This document shows, piece after piece, positions 1 to 8,541 of a stretch of DNA of 64,000 nt. The position numbers were made by a program, and so were the translations under genes. The notes beneath the pieces are model-generated. The model saw nothing but the letters and a program-made list of their open reading frames with translations, searched no databases and had not been told where the DNA came from. How positions within the stretch are numbered: position 1 is the stretch's first letter; each line of letters starts with the position of its first letter. The DNA comes from Marinomonas flavescens (GTDB lineage Bacteria > Pseudomonadota > Gammaproteobacteria > Pseudomonadales > Marinomonadaceae): assembly GCF_004352835.1 (NCBI RefSeq), contig NZ_SJSB01000006.1, positions 1-64,000 of the forward strand. Reading direction: 5' to 3'.

Positions 1-72
1 TTTCCGCTCGACTTGCATGTGTTAAGCCTGCCGCCAGCGTTCAATCTGAGCCATGATCAAACTCTTCAGTTA
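1..72 (-). rRNA. rrs: 16S ribosomal RNA, 5' end (partial)
   Basis: Read on the minus strand, this is the conserved 5' end of bacterial 16S rRNA: GAAGAGTTTGATCATGGCTC, followed by the AACGCTGGCGGCAGGC block and the GCAAGTCGAGCGG block. The gene runs off the left edge, so only about 72 bases are present. The 5' boundary is set by alignment to the E. coli mature end and may be off by a few bases. A leader, boxA and promoter lie upstream at higher coordinates, so this is the start of an rrn operon. Confidence 0.95.
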
Positions 73-271
73 AAGAACTTGCTCACTCAAATCGTATTAC
101 ACTAACTATAACTTAATCGATCCATTGCCTAAGCAACAAATCAACATAAAGCGATTGCCGTGTAGACTCTCGTAAGACTTCAATTTTTTTGACCAACTAC
201 CTTCCGGTAAACCGAACGGCGATGATCTTCTGAAGACTCCAATGAGCGCCCACACAAATTATCTGATTATC

Positions 272-285
272 TATTTTAAAGAGCG
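272..285 (-). promoter_or_regulatory. rrn leader boxA antitermination element
   Basis: On the minus strand this reads CGCTCTTTAAAATA, followed by an ATCAGATAATTTGTGTGGGC block. That matches the E. coli rrn leader, where boxA (GCTCTTTAACA) precedes a similar sequence. boxA recruits NusB/S10 antitermination factors. It lies about 75 bases downstream of the predicted transcription start and about 200 bases before the 16S gene. Confidence 0.8.
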
Positions 286-357
286 TCTGACGTGTCGGTC
301 GACTTACTTAGCAAGCTAAGTTGCAAACTGTTGTTTGCGTCGTTGTCCGTGTCAGTG

Positions 358-392
358 GGTGCGTATAATACATCGTAAAAATTCTAGCGCAA
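358..392 (-). promoter_or_regulatory. rrn P1-type promoter
   Basis: On the minus strand a -35 TTGCGC (392-387) and a -10 TATTAT (370-365) are separated by 16 bases, the short spacing typical of rrn P1 promoters. A/T-rich DNA that could act as an UP element lies upstream (about 393-420). The start region reads ACGCACCCACTGACACGG, very like E. coli rrnB P1. The -35 departs from TTGTCA, and the GC-rich discriminator suggests stringent control. The start point near 357 is an estimate. Confidence 0.8.
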
Positions 393-442
393 GGGCTTTT
401 TTAAAGTTTTTTGATAGTTTGTTAAAAAATCTAACCACATAT

Positions 443-469
443 TAAAAAAGACGCCGAAGCGCCTTTTTT
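443..469 (-). terminator. Intrinsic terminator of tyrS
   Basis: On the minus strand, GGCGC-UUCG-GCGUC (one G-U pair) is followed by TTTTTT, about 20 bases beyond the tyrS stop. It separates tyrS from the co-directional rrn promoter just downstream. A-rich DNA on the other side gives some symmetry, but only tyrS uses it here. Confidence 0.8.
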
Positions 470-490
470 GTAACCTAAGTGAACATCCTA

Positions 491-1795
491 TTAAAGAACA
501 AAAAGATGATGCTTTTTCTTGCCTAGCTTCACTAGGAAGTACTTATTGTAGTATCCGTTTTCTGCTGCAAAGATACTCGCCGCGTCCATATTGTTATCTA
601 GGCCTTGTGCTTGCCCGTTAACTACAACCGAATTACGCTGCAATGCATCTTTTACTTGTTTGCCACTTGCTGCCAATCCAGCATCAGCCAATAAAGAAGT
701 TAATGGCGTAGCGGCTAGGTCAACCCCTTGCAATGAGCTACTTGGTAAACCATCCAACTGAATTTGCTCTAAATCTTGTTCACTTAGATCATCAGCCTGA
801 CCACTAAACAAAGCTTTGGTAATACGCTCTGCAGCTTGCAACCCATCTTCACCATGAACCAATTTTGTAGCTTCGCGCGCAAGAATTGATTGCCCTTCAG
901 GTTTACCTGTACTTTCTTGGTCCGCCTTTTCAATCGTTTCAATATCTTCAAGGCTTAAGAAAGTAAAGAATTTGAGGAATTTATAAACATCTGCGTCTGA
1001 TGTATTCATCCAAAATTGATAGAAAGCGTACTGACTGGTTTTGGCTGAATCCAACCAAACCGCACCGGATTCTGTTTTACCGAACTTAGTACCATCAGAC
1101 TTTGTTACTAGAGGAACCGTCAAGCCGAATGCTTGTGACTTATTCTGACGGCGTGACAAATCGATCCCACCAACAATATTTCCCCATTGATCGCTACCAC
1201 CTACCTGAATCGTACAATCGTAAGCGCGATTTAATTCAGCAAAGTCCATACCTTGTAACAAAGCATACGAGAACTCAGTGAATGAAATACCAGCACCTTC
1301 TCTATTAAGACGCTGCTGTACTGATTCTTTGTTGATCATGGCATTAACTGAAAAGTGCTTACCAATGTCACGCAGGAAATCTAGCATGCTCATTTCACCT
1401 GCCCAATCAAGGTTATTCACCACCTTTGCTGGGTTTGGCACATCATCAAATTTTACGAACTGACTGACTTGACCACGGATTTTTTCCGCCCAATCTGCCA
1501 CTACATCAGAGGTATTCAACTGACGCTCTGCGGCTTTAAAGCTTGGATCACCAATTAAACCTGTTGCGCCACCGACTAGAGCTATAGGGTTATGCCCCGC
1601 ATCTTGAAAACGCTTTAGCACAAGCAAAGGAACAAGATGCCCTAAATGCAGACTATCTGCAGTTGGATCAAAACCACAATAAAGCGTACGACTTCCACCA
1701 GCTAGATGAGATTTAAGCTCTTCTTCTGCCGTCATTTGGGCGATTAGACCACGAGCCTGTAAGTCTTTTAAAAGGTCGTTACTGCTTACTGTCAT
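491..1795 (-). CDS. tyrS: Tyrosyl-tRNA synthetase
   Basis: Cytoplasmic class I aminoacyl-tRNA synthetase that charges tRNA-Tyr with tyrosine using ATP. At 434 residues it has the usual bacterial length. The HIGH motif is HLGH (50-53), the KMSKS loop is KFGKT (237-241), and the tyrosine-site signature [10 protein letters not shown] lies at 197-206. The C-terminal third (about 367-430) is the S4-like tRNA-binding domain. The KFGKT loop, with no KMSK, suggests the TyrZ-type branch, as in the Pseudomonas gene next to an rRNA operon. It is divergent from the M23 peptidase gene with a roughly 100-base gap, and has its own terminator before the rrn promoter. Confidence 0.96.
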   Translation of the reverse strand: MTVSSNDLLKDLQARGLIAQMTAEEELKSHLAGGSRTLYCGFDPTADSLHLGHLVPLLVLKRFQDAGHNPIALVGGATGLIGDPSFKAAERQLNTSDVVADWAEKIRGQVSQFVKFDDVPNPAKVVNNLDWAGEMSMLDFLRDIGKHFSVNAMINKESVQQRLNREGAGISFTEFSYALLQGMDFAELNRAYDCTIQVGGSDQWGNIVGGIDLSRRQNKSQAFGLTVPLVTKSDGTKFGKTESGAVWLDSAKTSQYAFYQFWMNTSDADVYKFLKFFTFLSLEDIETIEKADQESTGKPEGQSILAREATKLVHGEDGLQAAERITKALFSGQADDLSEQDLEQIQLDGLPSSSLQGVDLAATPLTSLLADAGLAASGKQVKDALQRNSVVVNGQAQGLDNNMDAASIFAAENGYYNKYFLVKLGKKKHHLFVL

Positions 1796-1899
1796 TTGTT
1801 AGATCCATTTCCTGAGAGTTAGTTTGATTAAAGCATTCAATTATAAAAGTAATGTTGGTACGATTATAAGGCTTTAATAAAGAATTTTGGGTACTCATT

Positions 1900-3354
1900 T
1901 TGTTTAAACTTATACCAGCGAAGCATCTTTTACTGATCGGCATTGTCTGTGCCTTTCTAGCAATTGTGTTTTTTGCTTTTCCAACAGACGCATCAAAAGA
2001 CACGCAGCACATTTCCTTAACAATAACGCCACAAGTTATTAAGGAATCTGAACTGACTTTATTTAAGAGCGACTCGTCCTCATTAAGTAGCGTCAATACT
2101 CAGGCTACCGACAGTTCGCTTTCTGATAATGGCTCAGCCTATGTTATTGATAATAAATCAAATAATAGTGGTGACTCTCATCAAGATACAACAAGCTCAA
2201 AACAATCATCACCCATTAATCCGAGCCCAACATTCACTCTAGAGAAACACTCAGTACAAATTAAAGAAGGCGACTCCCTTTCTAAAGTACTGTCTAGCTA
2301 CAAAATATCTGCCAACGATATTTACAAGGTATCCAGCGCTGATAAAAAGCAAAAAAGCTTGTTACGCATGAGACCAGGACAACACCTTGAGTTTGCAATA
2401 AAGCAACCATCTGGCTCACTCCAACATTTAAGTCTGGTGCTAAATCGACTACAAAGCATCAATTTCGAACGCAAAGACGATCAATTCGAGCGTGGTGAAA
2501 CCAGCCGAACGCCGGATATTTCTCAAACTTACAAAGAAGCGGTAATCAATAACTCTTTATTTGTGGATGGTATGAACGCAAATATTGATCAACCCCTTCT
2601 CATTGAGCTGGCAAATATCTTTGGCTGGGACATCGATTTCGCTCTCGATATTCGTAAAGGCGATCGCTTTAGCCTTCTATACGAAGAGAAGTTTTTAGAT
2701 GGTGAAAAAATTGCTAATGGAAAAATCCTTGCCGCACAGTTCATTAATAACGGCCGTACTTTTCAGGCTATTCGCTACGAGACGAAAAAGGGAGCGAGCT
2801 ATTACACCCCTGATGGCCTCGCAATGCGCAAAGCATTCATCCGAACACCTGTAGACTTCACTCGAATATCATCCAAGTTCAATCCGAACCGACTGCACCC
2901 AATATTCAAAACCAGTCGCCCTCATCGTGGCGTAGACTATGCCGCAGCCAGCGGCACACCCGTTAAAGCAGCAGGAGATGGCAAAGTCTCTTTTGCAGGC
3001 AAACAAAATGGTTACGGCAATGTACTTATTATCAATCACGGGAAAGGCTATCAAACCCTATATGCCCACCTACGCGGCTTTGCGCGTGGCATGCGTAAGG
3101 GTAAAAAAGTGAACCAAGGGAGCATTGTTGCCTATGTTGGGCAAACCGGCTGGGCAACAGGGCCACACCTTCATTACGAGTTCAGAGTAAATGGCGTCCA
3201 TAAAAACCCTGTAACCGTGAAGCTACCCAATGACGATCCAATGCCGAAAGCAGACTTAAAGAAATACCTACCTTATGCTCAAGGTGTGGTTGCGGATTTG
3301 ACGAACTCCAACTCTGCAGAGTTTTCACAAAGATTAGCCCTACTTAAAGATTGA
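1900..3354 (+). CDS. M23 family murein endopeptidase (MepM-like)
   Basis: Predicted inner-membrane-anchored periplasmic metallopeptidase that cleaves peptidoglycan cross-links. It has a membrane segment at about 9-27, a Ser/Asn-rich linker to about 105, a LysM/OapA-like wall-binding region (about 115-185) and a C-terminal M23 domain. Zinc ligands are visible: HxxxD at His342/Asp346 and HxH at His423/His425. The position beside tyrS matches Pseudomonas, where an M23 peptidase gene sits next to tyrZ. The start is TTG with a weak GGG eight bases upstream; no ATG fits before the membrane segment. Which cross-link it cuts cannot be read from sequence. Confidence 0.9.
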   Translation: MFKLIPAKHLLLIGIVCAFLAIVFFAFPTDASKDTQHISLTITPQVIKESELTLFKSDSSSLSSVNTQATDSSLSDNGSAYVIDNKSNNSGDSHQDTTSSKQSSPINPSPTFTLEKHSVQIKEGDSLSKVLSSYKISANDIYKVSSADKKQKSLLRMRPGQHLEFAIKQPSGSLQHLSLVLNRLQSINFERKDDQFERGETSRTPDISQTYKEAVINNSLFVDGMNANIDQPLLIELANIFGWDIDFALDIRKGDRFSLLYEEKFLDGEKIANGKILAAQFINNGRTFQAIRYETKKGASYYTPDGLAMRKAFIRTPVDFTRISSKFNPNRLHPIFKTSRPHRGVDYAAASGTPVKAAGDGKVSFAGKQNGYGNVLIINHGKGYQTLYAHLRGFARGMRKGKKVNQGSIVAYVGQTGWATGPHLHYEFRVNGVHKNPVTVKLPNDDPMPKADLKKYLPYAQGVVADLTNSNSAEFSQRLALLKD

Positions 3355-3401
3355 TAGTCCGTAAATAAGGCAGACTATCGTTAGGTACATAAATAGTAGA
3401 C

Positions 3402-3430
3402 AAAAAAAAGCAGCCATCAGGCTGCTTTTT
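3402..3430. terminator. Bidirectional terminator between the M23 peptidase gene and trxA
   Basis: AAGCAGCC-ATCA-GGCTGCTT with an A run on the left and a T run on the right. It serves both convergent genes. Confidence 0.9.
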
Positions 3431-3452
3431 CATATAAACAGAGCGACTAATA

Positions 3453-3779
3453 TTAGATAGCGCCGTTTACGAATTCAGTTAGTTGAGACTTAGATACAGC
3501 GCCTACTTTAGTAGCAACCACTTCTCCGCCCTTCACAACTAATAGCGTTGGAATACCACGAACATTGTACTTTGGCGCTGTTTCAGTGTTTTCGTCAACA
3601 TTTAACTTAACCACTTTAACTCGGCCTTCAAATTCAGAAGCAATATCTTCCAATACTGGTGCAATCATTTTACAAGGTCCACACCAAGGTGCCCAAAAAT
3701 CAACAATAACAGGTACATCAGAATTCAGTACTTCTTCTGAAAATTGAGCATCGCTAATGTGAGCTATTTTATCACTCAT
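3453..3779 (-). CDS. trxA: Thioredoxin 1
   Basis: Small cytoplasmic disulfide reductase that gives electrons to ribonucleotide reductase, peroxiredoxins and methionine sulfoxide reductases, and is recycled by TrxB. It is 108 residues, the usual length, with active site WCGPCK (Cys33, Cys36) and the cis-proline motif GIPT near residue 77. A SD-like AAGGAAA lies just upstream of the ATG. It stands alone between two convergent or unrelated genes and shares a bidirectional terminator with the M23 gene. Confidence 0.97.
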   Translation of the reverse strand: MSDKIAHISDAQFSEEVLNSDVPVIVDFWAPWCGPCKMIAPVLEDIASEFEGRVKVVKLNVDENTETAPKYNVRGIPTLLVVKGGEVVATKVGAVSKSQLTEFVNGAI

Positions 3780-3881
3780 AATATTTTCCTTAAAATCGGT
3801 TTTAACTAATGAATGAGCCTAGTGTAACACTAAACTATTTGGGTAAAAATAAGTTCCATCTACTAAGGCAATAGAAAAACA

Positions 3882-4595
3882 CTATAACAGCAGCGAACGC
3901 ACTGCTTCAGGCAACTCCAATATAGAATGTACTTCAGAATCTGAGCGCAAGGACCATTGATCATCCCAGCGTCGAGCACCGTGCCGGTTAAACCAAATAC
4001 TTTTAATTCCTGCTCTAGCAGCTCCTGCAACATCATCAATAGGATGATCGCCAATGTGAACCATATGTTCTACCGAGACACCCGCCCTCTCTGCGGCCAT
4101 CGAAAACAGCCTGCTGTCTGGCTTAGCAACACCTACTTGATCGGCACGAATCGCGAAATCGAAATACTGCCCAATACCAACATAAGGATGAAATACATCC
4201 GCATTGCCATTGGTAATCGCAATCAGCGAATAGTCAGACTGAAGACGTTCAAGCACTTCTTTCACATGCGGGTACAAATCGACTTTTTGACGCCATTCAG
4301 AAAAATAAGACAGCGCAGCTTGAGCCACCGAATCCGCTTCTTCTGTCGGCAACCCAAACTGCTTCAAGGTGTTTTTATATACTTCATAGCGAGCCGCTGA
4401 AATATTGGCCAGCAAAGAAGGCTGTTCATCAATTAGCACTTTTCGAATATCTTGTCGTACCGCAAATGGGTAACGCGAATTAAAGCCAGGGAAGCGCGCC
4501 TCAAACCAAGACTCCATAGCGTATTCTGCTCTCACGATCACAGGATCAACATCCCATAATGTGTTATCTAGGTCGAAAGCGACTACTTTTTTCAT
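3882..4595 (-). CDS. HAD-superfamily hydrolase (YigB-like phosphatase)
   Basis: Haloacid dehalogenase-type phosphatase of 237 residues, almost the length of E. coli YigB. Motif I is DLDNT with nucleophile Asp8 and acid Asp10; motif II is the ITNGN segment; motif IV is GDHPIDD. YigB dephosphorylates the riboflavin precursor 5-amino-6-ribitylamino-uracil phosphate and FMN, a likely but unproven role here. The ATG overlaps the DUF484 stop in an ATGA, so the two are translationally coupled. In many gammaproteobacteria xerC lies between these two genes; here it is absent. It is last in the lptM-lysA-dapF run. Confidence 0.85.
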   Translation of the reverse strand: MKKVVAFDLDNTLWDVDPVIVRAEYAMESWFEARFPGFNSRYPFAVRQDIRKVLIDEQPSLLANISAARYEVYKNTLKQFGLPTEEADSVAQAALSYFSEWRQKVDLYPHVKEVLERLQSDYSLIAITNGNADVFHPYVGIGQYFDFAIRADQVGVAKPDSRLFSMAAERAGVSVEHMVHIGDHPIDDVAGAARAGIKSIWFNRHGARRWDDQWSLRSDSEVHSILELPEAVRSLLL

Positions 4596-5257
4596 GATGA
4601 CAACCTTTGAATTAATACACTTAGTAATTCTGCCGTGTATTCTAGGAACAAGGTCTCTCTTTCTTTAGAGAAGATTTTTTCCGACTCTGCCCCAAGAACT
4701 AACAATCCAGCCGTATATTTTTTATCACCATGAAGGTGAATCATTGGAAGCACGGCGTGGGAACGAATACTCGCGGCCTCTTCTTGAAACAAATAAGCCA
4801 ATGCTTTTTTTGATAAAGTACCACAAGCTGATTTTTTCATTCGAGAAGCATTAGTAAGATATTTTGACACATCCTCTGTTGAGCAGCCTCGAATAGAAGA
4901 CCCATGATTATCACCAAAGAGCAAAAAAACATGATGAGAAGCAGCAAAATCATCTCTTACCATATCGTCAACTATCACGGCGAACTCATCCAACGTAGCA
5001 CACTTCAAACCAGCCAGAATAAGTCGTCGAGTTTTTTGCATGATGGTCTCATTTTCACGAGCCACCTCGACTAAACGTTCAAATTCCTGACGATAGCCAA
5101 CCGTAGATTTTCTTAATAAATTGACTTGATATTCAAGCAAAGAAATTGTGTTGCCATGAACTGGATGCGGAAGCGTTAAGCTTTCCAACAACTCAGGATT
5201 TTTCACAAAAAAATCCGGTTTATTTGATAAATACTGAATAACGTCCGCTTCGTTCAT
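4592..5257 (-). CDS. DUF484 family protein (YigA-like)
   Basis: Conserved protein of unknown biochemical role with a GAF-like fold, found downstream of dapF in most gammaproteobacteria. The N-terminus (NEADVIQYLSNKPDFF) is the typical DUF484 opening. The ATG at 5257 is chosen because AGAGG lies just before it and it starts right after the dapF stop. A further upstream start would overlap dapF by 23 bases. The product is 221 residues, soluble, with a helical region near 30-65. It overlaps the HAD gene by four bases. Confidence 0.87.
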   Translation of the reverse strand: MNEADVIQYLSNKPDFFVKNPELLESLTLPHPVHGNTISLLEYQVNLLRKSTVGYRQEFERLVEVARENETIMQKTRRLILAGLKCATLDEFAVIVDDMVRDDFAASHHVFLLFGDNHGSSIRGCSTEDVSKYLTNASRMKKSACGTLSKKALAYLFQEEAASIRSHAVLPMIHLHGDKKYTAGLLVLGAESEKIFSKERETLFLEYTAELLSVLIQRLSS

Positions 5258-5264
5258 AACACCT

Positions 5265-6095
5265 CTATAGGTAGATCTGTCCTTCAAAAACTTTCTCTGC
5301 AGGACCTGTCATAAGAATGGGGTGACCCTCACCTTGCCATTCAATATGTAAATCGCCACCGCGCAAATGCGCTGTCACCTTATGACCTAACCAACCTTGC
5401 TTAATGCCAGCGACTACAGCCGCACAAGCACCGGTACCACAAGCTTTAGTTTCACCTGCACCACGTTCATAAACACGAAGGTTAATTTCGCCTTCGTTTA
5501 GCACCTGCATAAAGCCAACATTGACCTTCTTAGGAAACCTTTCATGACACTCTATCAGCGCACCTACCGTTAAAACTTCATCGTCTTGCAATGCATCAAC
5601 TCGTAACACAGCATGCGGATTGCCAACAGAAACCGGCGTGATTTCATAATCTTGACCACCAGCACTAAGCGGATATAACGCGGCAGAAGGTTCTGCGATA
5701 AAAGGCAAATCCTTAGGCTCAAAACGCGGCATTCCCATATCAACGGTTACCAACCCGCCATCCACAACGCGAAGCTGAATTGGGCCGCCTTTCGTTTCAA
5801 CGTTAATAACGCGTTTATTCGTTAGTTCGCGATCCAACACAAATTTCGCAAAGCAACGCGCACCATTACCACAATGCTCAACTTCAGACCCGTCCGCATT
5901 ATAAATACGATAGCGAAAATCCATATCTGGATTGGTTGGCGGCTCCACCATTAATAATTGGTCAAAACCGATACCAAAGTTACGATCGCTTAACCGCTGT
6001 ATTTGTTTTTGGTTAAAAAACACTTTTCGAGACACGGCATCAACAACAATAAAATCATTACCGAGACCATGCATTTTTGTAAATTTTAATAACAC
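5265..6095 (-). CDS. dapF: Diaminopimelate epimerase
   Basis: PLP-independent cytoplasmic racemase that converts LL- to meso-diaminopimelate, the substrate of LysA and a component of peptidoglycan. At 276 residues it is the usual length. Both catalytic cysteines are present: Cys75 in CGNGARC and Cys219 in GETKACGTG. It lies ten bases downstream of lysA in the same direction, so DAP synthesis and its decarboxylation to lysine are probably co-transcribed. Confidence 0.97.
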   Translation of the reverse strand: MLLKFTKMHGLGNDFIVVDAVSRKVFFNQKQIQRLSDRNFGIGFDQLLMVEPPTNPDMDFRYRIYNADGSEVEHCGNGARCFAKFVLDRELTNKRVINVETKGGPIQLRVVDGGLVTVDMGMPRFEPKDLPFIAEPSAALYPLSAGGQDYEITPVSVGNPHAVLRVDALQDDEVLTVGALIECHERFPKKVNVGFMQVLNEGEINLRVYERGAGETKACGTGACAAVVAGIKQGWLGHKVTAHLRGGDLHIEWQGEGHPILMTGPAEKVFEGQIYL

Positions 6096-6105
6096 AATAG
6101 GCTCC

Positions 6106-7359
6106 TTAGTCGGGCAATACTTGCTCGCCGGCTAATTGATGCTCTATCGTTTCACGAGCGCGTATAAGATACGTTTTATCGCCATCTACCATTATTTCAG
6201 CCGCACGGTTGCGACTATTATAATTTGAAGACATGGTAAAACCATAAGCACCAGCAGAGCGCACTGCCAATAAATCACCTGACTGAATATCCAACTCTCG
6301 ATCTTTACCTAAAAAATCCCCAGTCTCGCAAATAGGGCCTACCAAATCATAGGTACGAACGCCTTCCGATGTCGGCGTAAGAGAAACAGGCACAATATTC
6401 ATCCAAGCACCGTACAAAGAAGGGCGAATTAAGTCATTCATAGCACCATCAATGATCGCAAAATTCTTGTGTGGCGTGCATTTTAAAAATTCAACTTGAG
6501 TCAATAAGATACCAGCATTCGCTGCAATAGAGCGGCCTGGCTCAAATGCTAAAGTAACATTACGACCCTTTACTTTTTCTAAAATAAGCTTGGCATACTC
6601 AGCAGGCTCCGGCGGCACTTCATCACGATAACGCACGCCTAAACCGCCCCCTAAATCAAGGTGCTTAATCTCAATGCCAACGCCCGCCAACTGATCTACC
6701 AAACCAATTAAACGATCAAAGGTGTCGAGGAAAGGTTTCAATTCTGTCAATTGAGAGCCGATGTGACAATCCACACCCATGACGTTTAAGTTTGGTAATT
6801 TGTGAGCAATTTGATAGATGCGAACCGCATCTTGAATATCGATACCAAATTTATTTTCTTTCAAACCGGTCGAGATATACGGGTGTGTTTTTGCATCCAC
6901 ATCTGGATTTACACGCAGTGACACGGGCGCAATTTTACCCATTTCGCCAGCGACTTGATCCAACCGATACAATTCAGCCTCAGATTCCACATTGAAACAG
7001 TGGATACCCACTTCCAACGCTCTACGCATTTCTACCGCTTGTTTCCCTAAACCAGAGAACATGACTTTGGCTGGATCTCCGCCAGCTTTAAGTACGCGCT
7101 CCAATTCGCCGATAGAAACAATATCGAAACCCGAACCTAATCGAGCAAGCACATTCAAAATAGCAATATTCGAACACGCTTTCACAGCATAACAAATCAA
7201 CGTTGGGTGGGATGAAAACGCTTCCGAATAAGCCGTATAATGTCGCTCTAAGGTTGCTCGAGAGTAGACATAACAAGGGGTTCCGTATTGTTTTGCAACA
7301 TCAGACAATGCGACATTTTCAGCTTGCAACATCTGGTTTGAATAATTAAAAAAGTCCAA
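6106..7359 (-). CDS. lysA: Diaminopimelate decarboxylase
   Basis: PLP enzyme that makes lysine from meso-diaminopimelate. The PLP lysine is Lys60 in YAVK, followed by ACSN where ANSN is more common. The glycine-rich phosphate loop (LGGGLG) and the CETGD active-site motif are present. The start is placed at a TTG preceded by GAGG and giving the family-like N-terminus LDFFNYSN; this makes 417 residues. A start at 7440 would add 27 unrelated residues that read through lptM in another frame. The GAGG overlaps the lptM stop region (TTGAGG), which suggests coupling to lptM. Confidence 0.95.
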   Translation of the reverse strand: MDFFNYSNQMLQAENVALSDVAKQYGTPCYVYSRATLERHYTAYSEAFSSHPTLICYAVKACSNIAILNVLARLGSGFDIVSIGELERVLKAGGDPAKVMFSGLGKQAVEMRRALEVGIHCFNVESEAELYRLDQVAGEMGKIAPVSLRVNPDVDAKTHPYISTGLKENKFGIDIQDAVRIYQIAHKLPNLNVMGVDCHIGSQLTELKPFLDTFDRLIGLVDQLAGVGIEIKHLDLGGGLGVRYRDEVPPEPAEYAKLILEKVKGRNVTLAFEPGRSIAANAGILLTQVEFLKCTPHKNFAIIDGAMNDLIRPSLYGAWMNIVPVSLTPTSEGVRTYDLVGPICETGDFLGKDRELDIQSGDLLAVRSAGAYGFTMSSNYNSRNRAAEIMVDGDKTYLIRARETIEHQLAGEQVLPD

Positions 7360-7369
7360 AGGGGTATCC

Positions 7370-7489
7370 TCAATTAGTAGACGATTCTTGTTGTGACACA
7401 GTCTTATCAGTCGGCAAATAAAGCGCGCCTTTATTACCACACGCTATAAGAAACGTAGCTAGGATAAGTACTGTAAGCCATTTGAACAT
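7370..7489 (-). CDS. lptM: LptM (YifL-type) small outer-membrane lipoprotein
   Basis: A 39-residue lipoprotein that is easy to miss. It has a short signal peptide with lipobox LIAC (lipidated Cys17) and the family signature CGNKGALYLP right after the cysteine. LptM (formerly YifL; LppL in Pseudomonas) helps disulfide maturation of the LptD/LptE LPS translocon at the outer membrane. Its usual place is just upstream of lysA/dapF, as here. The stop lies 11 bases before the TTG start of lysA. An AAGAG-like SD precedes the ATG. Function is inferred from the family. Confidence 0.9.
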   Translation of the reverse strand: MFKWLTVLILATFLIACGNKGALYLPTDKTVSQQESSTN

Positions 7490-7691
7490 CGTCTTAATCT
7501 CTTCAATTTTTGATGACAACAGTATACTGGTAGGCTAAGCGTTTCCCAACCCTCGTGCACTATTAATAGCAATATTCTTTACTAATAATATAACCACTCA
7601 GGGCTTGAATTTACTATATTTGCGTCAATTTATAGAAAGATGAATATTTAGACAGGGGTTCGTTATTTTCAATCGCAATTGGGCAACCGCT

Positions 7692-8492
7692 TTGATTCAA
7701 AAAAGCAAACAGCACATCCCTGCTTGGGTAATTGCACTTATTTTCGCACTTGCCCTGCACGCTATTGCTATCGCCTCAATCTACTCAGCAGGCTGGTTTG
7801 CGACTAAAGACAGTAAAAGCACAGCAACAACCCCAAAGTTAGAAATCACACTTGTTGCCTCAAAAGAACAAACACCCCCCTCAACAACGCCAGAAGTAAC
7901 GAACGAAACACCTTTAGAAACAAGAACTCCAGAGGCTCCTCCTAAAAACACCAAGACACAGGATGAGAAAGACCATTTTTTCAACACTCAACCAAGCGAT
8001 AACCATGTCACCTCAAATGACCTTCAATCGCAATCAACTACCAAGGTTACAGATGATTCGCTATTAGATCATGACAACGCACAGCAAAATCATGGCGATG
8101 TATCAACGAAATCATCGGTGTTAGATTTATCCAAAATTTCGCTTTCTCCAGATGTTGATGAAGAAGTGACCGAGAAAATTTTCTCTAAAGAACTACAGAA
8201 AAAAATAGCCGCCTCTAAACAAGCCCAAAAAGACTATTTAAAAGGGACAAAAAGAGAAACCAGTTACCCAATCACTGAGGACGCTGACGGCACACGTTAT
8301 GTCAATATAAAAGGGGTTTGCTGGCGAATGCCCAAGAACTCAAGTAACAATAGAACCAACAGCGGCTGGGCTATTGTTTTTGATGGCTGTGGCTTGAAGA
8401 GTAAATCTTTTAACTTTGAGCTAAATATCAGCCCAAGTATGTTAACCAATGAGTTACTTGGGCCTGACTCACCCTTTACCCTAGAAAAATAA
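7692..8492 (+). CDS. TonB-like membrane-anchored periplasmic protein, function unknown
   Basis: A 266-residue protein with one N-terminal membrane segment (about 12-33), a long Thr/Pro/Asp/Gln-rich periplasmic linker (about 40-165) and a compact C-terminal region that starts near residue 195 (GTRYVNIKGVCWRMP) and contains two cysteines, in GVCW and DGCG, which could form a disulfide. The layout resembles TonB or TolA, but I see no TonB C-terminal YP signature. The start is uncertain: TTG at 7692 has no SD, whereas AGGGG at 7654-7658 sits six bases before an in-frame ATT at 7665. It is divergent from lptM and convergent with argH. Confidence 0.75.
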   Translation: MIQKSKQHIPAWVIALIFALALHAIAIASIYSAGWFATKDSKSTATTPKLEITLVASKEQTPPSTTPEVTNETPLETRTPEAPPKNTKTQDEKDHFFNTQPSDNHVTSNDLQSQSTTKVTDDSLLDHDNAQQNHGDVSTKSSVLDLSKISLSPDVDEEVTEKIFSKELQKKIAASKQAQKDYLKGTKRETSYPITEDADGTRYVNIKGVCWRMPKNSSNNRTNSGWAIVFDGCGLKSKSFNFELNISPSMLTNELLGPDSPFTLEK

Positions 8493-8517
8493 AAACGGCG
8501 CCTAATGCGCCGTTTTA
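8491..8517. terminator. Bidirectional terminator between the TonB-like gene and argH
   Basis: AAAACGGCGC-CTAAT-GCGCCGTTTT, a perfect ten-base stem flanked by A and T runs. It overlaps the stop of the upstream gene and ends about 25 bases before the argH stop. Confidence 0.9.
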
Positions 8518-8541
8518 ATTACTCACTCTAGGAAACAATAA

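Noticed and set aside
1779-2096. Minus-strand open frame of 105 codons overlapping the M23 peptidase start
   Set aside because: It lies antisense to the M23 gene and covers its whole upstream region; it has low-complexity composition and no SD.
3957-4400. 147-codon plus-strand frame inside the HAD gene
   Set aside because: It is antisense to a well-supported conserved gene and has no family features.
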